Source: an uncultured Porphyromonadaceae bacterium
Lineage (GTDB): Bacteria; Bacteroidota; Bacteroidia; Bacteroidales; Muribaculaceae
DNA length: 5,833 bases
Assembly (NCBI GenBank): GCA_900555915.1
Contig: USNC01000105.1
Location: 1 to 5,833, forward strand
Direction of reading: 5' to 3'
A program made the translations under genes and the position numbers. The notes beneath the pieces were generated by a model that made no database searches, was not told the DNA's origin, and saw only the letters and a program-made list of their open reading frames with translations. Below are positions 1 to 5,833 of the stretch, one piece after another. Numbering within the stretch: the first letter of the stretch is position 1; each line of letters begins with the position of its first letter.

Positions 1-39
1 GTAAGATCGTCGGCAGCGTCAGATGTGTATAAGAGACAG
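1..39 (+). other. Nextera/Tn5 read-1 sequencing adapter (artefact)
   Basis: Bases 7-20 (TCGTCGGCAGCGTC) are the Nextera read-1 tail and 21-39 (AGATGTGTATAAGAGACAG) are the exact 19-bp Tn5 mosaic end. Bases 1-6 (GTAAGA) match, from memory, the last six bases of an Illumina i5 index (GCGTAAGA, S517). This is library-construction DNA left in the assembly, not an inverted repeat of a biological transposon. Genome sequence starts at about base 40. The adapter reads in frame into the lipoprotein gene without a stop on the minus strand, so it could be mistaken for coding sequence. Confidence 0.97.
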
Positions 40-40
40 G

Positions 41-2245
41 CTCAGCAGTGTAGGTAGACGGGATGAGTTCGAATGCCTGGCCGCCACCGTTGACGAAGAT
101 AGTCGGGTCAGCTATTGCCATAGACACGATGCCCATGCGGCCGTCGGCCTTGTAGAACATAGCGGGCTGGAGGTATTCGTTAGGCTCTTTGAGGAAGTCG
201 TTAACCTTGTTGGCAACGCGGTTGTAGAGGTCTACGAGCTTGTTCAGACGCTGGAACCAAGGTTCAGCCTTGTCGCCTGCCTGCGTGAGAGCGTTATTGA
301 TCTTACCGTTGATCTTGCCTGTGATGTCAGCAACGATCTTGTCAATCTGCTCATTGACGTCTTCTGTGATATCCTTGCCTGCTTCTTTGAGTGCTTCGTT
401 CACACCTTCGTTGATAGAAGCATTGATACCATCAACATTTTCGGGATAGTAAGTCTTGTTATCGACTACGATAGCGATATCCTTAGCACCGATGTAAGTC
501 TGATTAACAGGCTTGATAGTGATGTTCATATGATAGCCGCTTGCATCGATAGTGAAGTTCAGGTCGCCGTCTTCAAGAAGAGTGTAGAAAAGGTTTTGGA
601 TATGGCCGAAAGTGCGGAGACGGTGGTCAGTGCCCTTGCCGTCAAGGAACTTGAAGCTGAGGGGCTTCGCAGTAGCGATGCCGAGTTCATACTTGGAAAG
701 AACAGAGTAGGAAGTCATGTTCTTGTATGCCCAGTCTGCGCGGAGTGCGTAGGAGGGGAATGTACCGTTCACCTGATCCCAAGCAGCCTTGATGAGGTTG
801 AGGGCAGTACGCTTGCTGCGGTCGTTGAGGACAGCCTTCACAGCGTCTTTGAGTTCCTGGTCGATGTTGATCTTGGTAGCGGCGATAGCCTCTGCCTCAG
901 CAGGGATAGTCACCTGAGTCTCATAGAAACCGTTTTCTACGCTACGAACGCCGAAGAAGAGTTCGTCGTCGCTCGGAGTAACTGTGAGGTCGTAGGGGAG
1001 ACGGCCTTCAGCACCCTTGGAAGTCTCGAGAACGAAAGTCTTGCCCTGAGTAAGGTTGTGACCGATCGGGTTGAGTGTCAGATAGAGTTTACCGAGGTTA
1101 GTCTCAGTGTAGCCCTGGGGCACTGCATAAGTGGAGCCTTTCGACATTGCAGTCTGGAAGTCTTCGGGGCTTGCGATGAGTTTCTCAGCATTGTAAGCAT
1201 ATTCCTTACCTGCGTTCGGGAACGAGTAGCCTTCGCCGAGGTTTTCGAAGTACCAGTTGAAGAGCATGTTGCCCTGTACGCCGATGGGGAGGCTGAAGTT
1301 GCCGAATACGGGGCTGTCAGTACCCTGGAGGATGATGCTTGTGATGAGGTCGTTGATACGGAGTGTGAGAGCGTCGAATCTGTCTTCGAGAGCCTCAAGA
1401 CCGGTCTTAACCTCGTCGATCTGACCCTGGAGTTCAGCCTCAACCTCGTCGATTCTCTCAGTCAGAGTGTTGAGCACCTGAGTGATGAACTGCTGGGTAG
1501 ACTCGATCTGACCGAATGCTTCCTCGAGGTAAGAATAAAGCTGAGTATATTCTTCCTGAAGTTCATTAATCAATTCCAACAGATTTGTAATCTGTTCTGA
1601 ATTAGACTGGATGCCCTGACGAAGAGTTTCATCCATAGCCTCGAGAGCTGCAAGTTTGGTGTGAACTTCTGTAAATTTAGTAGCCACATCAGACTGAAGC
1701 TGTGAAATCTGAGTATTCACCTGAGTCTTAAGATCATTCAGGGAAGTATTGAATTCAGTTCTGAGTTCTGTTCCGAGATTGGAAATTTCAGTCTGGATCA
1801 TCTGAGTCAGGATGCCAACTTGTGCGGCGAGTTCGTCCTTGATTTCCTGATCCTTGGCATCAACATAACCTTTCAGGCTTGTCTCAAGGTTGTTGAGTTC
1901 AGTCTGAAGTTTGTCCAGGGAAACCTTGTCGTTGATCTTGCCGAGAAGATCTGTATACTTCTCGTTAAGTTCAATCTTAAGGGCTGCTATATCACCCTCA
2001 TTCTTTGCGATTCTTCCCTCGAGAGCATTAATCTCGCTCTTGAGTCCAGCTATGCCCTGCTCGCACGCAGTTTTGTTTTCGTTTACCTGTCTCTGGAGAT
2101 CGGCGATTGCGGCATTCAACTTGTTCTGGTCAAGAACATAGTTCTGCTCAAAATCAGCCAAATCGTCCGTACAGGACTGAAGTGTTCCCATGGGAAGTGC
2201 TGCGCAGCACGCCATGAATACTCCATAGAGTACTTTTTTCTTCAT
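41..2245 (-). CDS. Large surface lipoprotein with long coiled-coil stalk, 3' end cut off
   Basis: This frame is open for 735 codons from ATG at 2245 and meets no stop before the adapter, so the C-terminus is missing. Residues 1-25 form a lipoprotein signal: Lys 2-4, a hydrophobic stretch and lipobox LQSC with Cys25 as the lipidated residue. The next residues, TDD, resemble the acidic surface-export signal known in Bacteroidetes. Residues about 35-300 are predicted, by eye, to be almost continuous amphipathic helix, rich in Glu, Gln, Asn, Lys and Leu and with almost no Pro; if extended, about 40 nm long. Residues about 305-600 look globular and start with GTDSPVFGNFSLPIG. Residues about 605-690 are helical again, and beta-like sequence (PAMFYKADGRMGIVSMAI) follows. 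I recall similar stalk lipoproteins in Bacteroidales, usually labelled hypothetical or 'PL29 lyase N-terminal domain', but I see no catalytic motif. Role unknown; an outer-surface adhesin, spacer or glycan-related protein is possible. It has its own promoter upstream. Confidence 0.9.
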
Positions 2246-2305
2246 CTCTGGTAAATTTAAGTTATTGATTATTATTTTGTTTGTTATTCTCAGTTTATAG
2301 TTGGA

Positions 2306-2324
2306 TATAGCGTCTGAGGCTATA
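2306..2324 (-). promoter_or_regulatory. Small hairpin in the lipoprotein gene's 5' leader
   Basis: TATAGC and GCTATA (2306-2311 and 2319-2324) form a 6-bp stem around a 7-base loop, in the middle of the predicted leader and about 60 bases before the start codon. The stem is short and mostly A-U, so it may have no function; it does not match any riboswitch class I recognise. Confidence 0.25.
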
Positions 2325-2375
2325 AATACAAGTCTCTAAGCTTTGATTTATGCTCTCATGGTTATTCTTGAACTG

Positions 2376-2407
2376 CAAAATTAGCATATTTTTTTTAATT
2401 TTTCAAA
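2376..2407 (-). promoter_or_regulatory. Bacteroidetes sigma-ABfr-type promoter for the lipoprotein gene
   Basis: On the minus strand TTTG at 2407-2404 (the -33 element) is followed after exactly 20 bases by TAATTTTG at 2383-2376, a perfect fit to the -7 consensus TAnnTTTG of Bacteroides primary-sigma promoters, where the usual gap is 19-21 bases. The spacer is almost all A and T. Transcription would start near 2370, leaving a leader of about 125 bases before the ATG at 2245. This makes the lipoprotein gene a separate unit from ispG. Confidence 0.85.
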
Positions 2408-2567
2408 AAAAAGACCAAAAAAATTACATTTAATCACGGAAGTATAACACCCAAATGAGAGAAAGGTTGCATACGGATTAACATTTTTTTGTTTATTTTT
2501 CTGACAAATCATTCAAAACCGCTATACAATAGAAGTTTATATCCAATACGCCGCCGACAAAACAAAA

Positions 2568-4235
2568 TCAGGCGCCGTGAACATCCGCGCTTCTGTCGGC
2601 CTCGATAAGCGCGAGCAGGGCGGGCAAAGCATCCGCGGCGGGGATGTTTTTCTCCACGAGAGTCTTCCCCTTGTAGATGGAGACACGTCCCGGACCTGCG
2701 CCCACGTATCCATAGTCGGCATCGGCCATTTCGCCGGGACCATTCACGATGCAGCCCATCACTCCAATCTTCAGACCCTTCAGATGCGAGGTCTTCGCCT
2801 TCACCTCGGCGAGTGTCTTCTGAAGATCGAAGAGCGTGCGGCCACAACTCGGACACGCGATATATTCCGTCTTTGAGATGCGCAGACGGGTGGCCTGGAG
2901 GATTCCGAGCGCCACGCTGTCGATCTCCTGACGCGTGAAGGCCTCGGAAGCCACGATACCGATGGCCGAGGCGTAGCCGTTGAGCAGCAGCGGTCCGAAA
3001 TCGGCAGCCGCCTGGATCTGCAGATCCTCAAGGGCACGGGCATGGTTTTCGGGCGACGACGCCGGATCCACCTCTGAAGGGAATCCCATCATCACCACCA
3101 CGGGATTGACGGCGCCGAGCGCCACGAAACGGTCGATCCAGCTCATTATGGCACCCGGACGATTGTCGGACGCGCTGCTGAGCACCACAGGAGTGTCGTC
3201 GCCATAGAGGCGCGGTTCCATCGAGGTGGAGGCATAGTGCCAGCCGGGATCGAGCGTGAAGTCGAGATCCATCACCGGAAACTCCGCATAGGGCATTGCC
3301 ACCGCATGGTCGCGCGCGTTGCCCGGAAGCACTGTCTGCGGCTCCACGACCGGCTCATGTCCGGCACGGCCTGCGATGTAGTCGCGGAGTTTGACGGCCA
3401 CCGGAATCTCGCATTCCGGGTCTTCGCTGAGCGAGACGCGGATGGTGTCGCCGATCCCTTCGGCAAGAAGCGTGCCTATGCCGGCCGCGCTCTTGATGCG
3501 TCCGTCCTCGCCGTCGCCGGCCTCTGTGACGCCGAGATGAAGCGGAAACCGCATCCCTGCTTTCTCCATCTCCTCGACAAGGAGACGGACCGTGGCCACC
3601 ATGACGGTGACATTGGAAGCCTTGACGGAAATCACGATATTGTCGAAATCAGCCTCGCGCGCTATGCGCAGAAACTCCATCACCGACTCCACCATGCCTG
3701 CCGGCGTGTCGCCATAGCGGCTCATGATGCGGTCGGAAAGCGAGCCATGATTGACACCCAGACGCACACACACGCCGCGCTCCCTGCAGAGATCGAGGAA
3801 GGGGAGGAACTTGGCGCGGATCTTGTCGAGTTCGGCGGCGTATTCCTCGTCGGTAAACTCCAGGCGCTTGAACGTGCGGGCCGCATCGACGAAATTGCCG
3901 GGGTTGACGCGCACCTTGTCGCATGTGCGGGCGGCCTCGAAAGCGGCGTTGGGATTGAAATGGACGTCGGCCACGAGAGGCACACTGCATCCCTTGGCGA
4001 GGAGACCTTTCTTTATATTTGCCATATTGGCGGCCTCGCGGACTCCCTGGGTGGTGAGACGCACGATTTCTCCGCCCGCCTCCGCGATACGGAGAGCCTG
4101 GGCCACACTTGCCTCGGTGTCGTTGGTGTTGGTGTTGCACATCGACTGGACGCGGATGGGATTGTCGCCGCCGATGGCGACGCCGCCTGCCCGGGCCACA
4201 CTCGACTCGCGCCTGCTGTAGTTATATCTTGACAT
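2568..4235 (-). CDS. ispG: 4-hydroxy-3-methylbut-2-enyl-diphosphate synthase, long three-domain form
   Basis: IspG (GcpE) reductively opens the cyclic diphosphate MEcPP to give HMBPP, the penultimate step of the cytosolic MEP pathway to isoprenoids. It uses a [4Fe-4S] cluster and low-potential electrons. The N-terminal TIM barrel is clear: PIRVQSM near 26-32, VRLTTQG 58-64, VADVHFNP 88-95, VRVNPGNF 108-115, GVNHGSLSDRIMSRYGDTP 160-178, HLGVTEAGDGEDGRIKSA 233-250. The C-terminal cluster domain has CPSCGR and GCIVNGPGEMADAD, giving ligands Cys461, Cys464, Cys495 and Glu502, spaced almost as in E. coli (270, 273, 305, 312). About 165 residues (roughly 285-450) lie between them: the extra domain of the plant/Chlamydia/Bacteroidetes form. 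I start at 4235 (MSRYNYSRR), because relatives begin just before NYSRR. The ATG at 4250 would add five residues but lies inside a hairpin arm. The gene is complete, 555 residues, 96 bases downstream of cysS and probably co-transcribed with it. Confidence 0.97.
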   Translation of the reverse strand: MSRYNYSRRESSVARAGGVAIGGDNPIRVQSMCNTNTNDTEASVAQALRIAEAGGEIVRLTTQGVREAANMANIKKGLLAKGCSVPLVADVHFNPNAAFEAARTCDKVRVNPGNFVDAARTFKRLEFTDEEYAAELDKIRAKFLPFLDLCRERGVCVRLGVNHGSLSDRIMSRYGDTPAGMVESVMEFLRIAREADFDNIVISVKASNVTVMVATVRLLVEEMEKAGMRFPLHLGVTEAGDGEDGRIKSAAGIGTLLAEGIGDTIRVSLSEDPECEIPVAVKLRDYIAGRAGHEPVVEPQTVLPGNARDHAVAMPYAEFPVMDLDFTLDPGWHYASTSMEPRLYGDDTPVVLSSASDNRPGAIMSWIDRFVALGAVNPVVVMMGFPSEVDPASSPENHARALEDLQIQAAADFGPLLLNGYASAIGIVASEAFTRQEIDSVALGILQATRLRISKTEYIACPSCGRTLFDLQKTLAEVKAKTSHLKGLKIGVMGCIVNGPGEMADADYGYVGAGPGRVSIYKGKTLVEKNIPAADALPALLALIEADRSADVHGA

Positions 4236-4247
4236 TGCTTTATAAAT

Positions 4248-4274
4248 CATATTCCGCCTTTGGGGCGGAATATG
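4248..4274 (-). promoter_or_regulatory. Perfect 11-bp hairpin just upstream of the ispG start
   Basis: CATATTCCGCC (4248-4258) and GGCGGAATATG (4264-4274) are exact inverted repeats around a 5-base loop. In the cysS-ispG transcript this stem would end 12 bases before the preferred ispG ATG, covering the place where ribosomes bind. Neither side has a U run next to the stem, which argues against a standard intrinsic terminator in either direction. It could be an RNA processing or stability element, a weak terminator, or a control on ispG translation; the sequence does not decide between these. Confidence 0.7.
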
Positions 4275-4276
4275 AG

Positions 4277-4304
4277 GTTTAAGGTTTATAGTTTAAGGTT
4301 TAGT
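4277..4304. repeat. Four tandem heptamers GTTTAAG / GTTTATA / GTTTAAG / GTTTAGT
   Basis: Four 7-base units run head to tail; units 1 and 3 are identical and all four share GTTTA. At the next scale this is a 12-base direct repeat GTTTAAGGTTTA (4277-4288 and 4291-4302) with a 2-base spacer. It lies three bases from the hairpin, within the 96-base spacer between cysS and ispG. I recall similar GTTTAAG-like runs between genes in Bacteroidales genomes, but cannot confirm a family here. The array is too short to call a CRISPR or an origin. Confidence 0.75.
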
Positions 4305-4331
4305 TTTTCTGAAAATCCGCGTTTCCTTCAT

Positions 4332-5794
4332 TCAGACTTTCCATTCCACGCCGTTCTTGGTGTCCTTGACGGAGAAACCGAGCTGGGCGAGGCGGTCGCG
4401 GATGAAGTCGCTGGTGGTCCAGTCTTTCGACTCCTTGGCGCGCTTGCGGAGATCCATGAGCAGATCGACGGCACCTTCGAGCGACTTGGTGCGCGAGGAG
4501 TCCTCACCGGCTCCGGAAGCCTCAACGCGGATGCCGAGCAGATCCACAAGGAATGTCTGGAAAAGAGCCTTCAGCGCGTCGATATCTTCCTGCGAGAGGG
4601 AGATGAGACCGTCGGACGCTTTGTTGACATACGAGCATGCGTCGAAAAGATGGGCTATCACCATCGGAGTGTTGAGATCGTCGTCGAGCGCCTCGTAGCA
4701 CATGGAGGCGAAGTCGGGCAATTCCACTGTCGACTTCCCGGCCGGGGCGAGCGCCTGCAGGCGGCGGTAGCCGTCGAGCATCTTCTGGAGGGCCTTGTCG
4801 GCTGCCTGAAGAGCCTCGTCGGAGAAATCGACCGTGCTGCGGTATTGCGCCTGGAGGATGAAGAAGCGTATCACCATGGGGGAATACGGACGGGTCAGCA
4901 GCGGATGCTCTCCCATGAAGAACTGCTCCAGGGTGATGAAGTTGTTGTAGCTCTTGCCCATCTTCTTTCCGGCGATGGTGATCATATTGTTGTGCATCCA
5001 GTAGCGCACGGTCTCGTGGCCCTGCGCCGCCACGCTCTGCGCGATCTCGCATTCATGGTGCGGAAACATGAGGTCCATGCCGCCGCCGTGGATGTCGAAC
5101 TCCTCGCCGAGGTATTTCTCGCCCATGGTGGAGCATTCGAGATGCCAGCCGGGGAAACCCTCGCTCCAGGGCGACGGCCAGTGCATGATATGCTCGGGCG
5201 CGGCCTTTTTCCAGAGGGCGAAGTCGAGGGGGTTGCGTTTCTCATCCTGACCGTCGAGGGCACGGGTGGTGGAGAGCAGGTCGTCGATGTTGCGGCCCGA
5301 GAGTTTGCCGTAGCGATGGTCGGCGTTGTACTTGGCCACGTCGAAATAGACCGAGCCGCAGCTCTCGTAGGCATAGCCTGACTCAAGAATGCGCTTCACG
5401 TATTCGATCTGCTCTATGATATGGCCGGAGGCATGGGGCTCGATGCTCGGGGGGAGCACGTTGAGCGCCTCCATGTCGTGGTGGTAGCGGTTGAGAAAAT
5501 ACTGCACCACCTCCATAGGCTCAAGCTGCTCCAGACGAGCCTTCTTCGCTATCTTGTCCTCGCCGGAATCGGCGTCATGCTCGAGATGGCCAACGTCGGT
5601 GATGTTGCGGACGTAGCGCACCTTATAGCCGAGATGACGTAGATAACGGAAAAGGATGTCGAAGGTTATTGCAGGGCGGGCATGACCGAGATGGGCGTCG
5701 CCATATACGGTCGGGCCACACACATACATACCTACCCTCCCCTCATGAATGGGGCGGAAAGGCTGCTTGGTGCGACTCAGTGTATTGTAGAGAT
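4332..5794 (-). CDS. cysS: Cysteinyl-tRNA synthetase, N-terminal few residues missing
   Basis: CysS is a cytoplasmic class I synthetase that joins cysteine to tRNA-Cys. The coding frame runs upstream of the ATG at 5729 as [21 protein letters not shown], the conserved start of the family, until the adapter replaces it. That ATG is therefore internal, and only about ten residues are lost. Counting the first visible Leu (codon 5792-5790) as residue 1, 486 residues are seen. The HIGH motif is HLGH 34-37 and the KMSKS motif is KMGKS 277-281. The zinc ligands are Cys25 (in [10 protein letters not shown]), Cys220 (GWHLEC), His245 and Glu249 (FPHHECE). [14 protein letters not shown] and [16 protein letters not shown] are typical, and the C-terminal tRNA-binding part ends normally ([21 protein letters not shown] region), with stop TGA at 4332. 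Gly replaces the first Ser of KMSKS, which I recall as usual in Bacteroides. The promoter would lie beyond the right end. It is upstream of ispG on the same strand. Confidence 0.96.
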
Positions 5795-5833
5795 CTGTAT
5801 ATTATACACATCTGACGCTGCCGACGATCTTAC
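5795..5833 (-). other. Nextera/Tn5 read-1 sequencing adapter, inverted copy (artefact)
   Basis: Read on the minus strand this is the same 39 bases as the left end: GTAAGA, the read-1 tail, then the mosaic end, with two mismatches (A instead of C at plus-strand 5799 and 5801). It creates a false in-frame stop (5802-5804) upstream of cysS, which makes simple gene finding start the protein at the internal Met. Genome sequence ends at about 5794. Confidence 0.95.

Larger units (their letters stand above)
2246..2567. other. AT-rich intergenic region between ispG and the lipoprotein gene
   Basis: This 322-base stretch holds no credible gene. It contains a Bacteroidetes-type promoter reading left (2376-2407), a leader of about 125 bases before the lipoprotein ATG, and a small hairpin in that leader (2306-2324). 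The part next to ispG (about 2410-2567) has several A or T runs, such as the run of T at 2484-2490, but I found no strong GC stem followed by a U run. An intrinsic terminator for ispG is therefore not evident. I see no tRNA or small RNA signature. Confidence 0.8.

Noticed and set aside
23..1600. 525-codon open frame on the plus strand
   Set aside because: It begins inside the Nextera adapter and is the exact antisense, codon for codon, of the lipoprotein gene; it stays open only because that gene lacks TTA, CTA and TCA codons. Its composition is not that of a plausible protein.
1820..2254. 144-codon hydrophobic-looking open frame on the plus strand
   Set aside because: Antisense of the coiled-coil segment; Lys, Glu and Gln codons read backwards give Phe, Leu and similar residues, which explains the apparent membrane character.
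2393..2416. A/T-run stem (T8 and A8) as a terminator after ispG
   Set aside because: It is purely A-U, overlaps the promoter, and lacks a GC stem, so it would not be a convincing intrinsic terminator.
3237..4232. 331-codon open frame on the plus strand
   Set aside because: Codon-aligned antisense shadow of ispG, a gene with unmistakable family motifs on the other strand.
4277..4304. Heptamer array as a CRISPR or telomere-like repeat
   Set aside because: Units are 7 bases with no spacers, only four copies, with no associated genes; telomere resemblance is superficial.
4260..5381. 373-codon open frame on the plus strand
   Set aside because: Codon-aligned antisense shadow of cysS; it also starts inside the intergenic hairpin.
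1..5833. 39-bp terminal inverted repeats suggesting a transposon or linear element
   Set aside because: The repeats are Illumina/Tn5 library adapter, and no transposase is encoded between them.

Overview
The window reads as a short contig from a Bacteroidales-type gut bacterium (phylum Bacteroidota). Four things support this: a long three-domain IspG, a cysteinyl-tRNA synthetase with Bacteroides-like wording, a perfect Bacteroidetes promoter (TTTG, 20 bases, TAnnTTTG), and a lipoprotein signal followed by an acidic CTDD start typical of surface lipoproteins in this phylum. A Muribaculaceae-like relative is a guess only. Both ends are sequencing adapter, not genome: bases 1-39 and 5795-5833 are inverted copies of the Nextera/Tn5 read-1 adapter, so real DNA spans about 40-5794 and both end genes are cut by the assembly.

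All three real genes lie on the minus strand. Read in their direction of transcription, from right to left, they are as follows. (1) cysS, cysteinyl-tRNA synthetase, lacks only its first few residues. (2) A 96-base spacer holds four heptamer repeats and a perfect 11-bp hairpin. (3) ispG makes the isoprenoid precursor HMBPP and is complete at 555 residues. (4) A 322-base AT-rich gap contains a convincing promoter and a leader of about 125 bases. (5) A large lipoprotein gene has at least 735 codons and runs off the left end. Its product has a lipid anchor, a helical stalk of about 270 residues, a globular middle, a second helical segment, and a missing C-terminus.

cysS and ispG are housekeeping genes that may be co-transcribed: no promoter is visible between them. 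The lipoprotein gene has its own promoter and codon use suggesting high expression. It is the least understood part of the window. I see no mobile element, CRISPR array, tRNA, rRNA or defence system. Long open frames on the plus strand are antisense shadows of the three genes; the longest begins inside the adapter.
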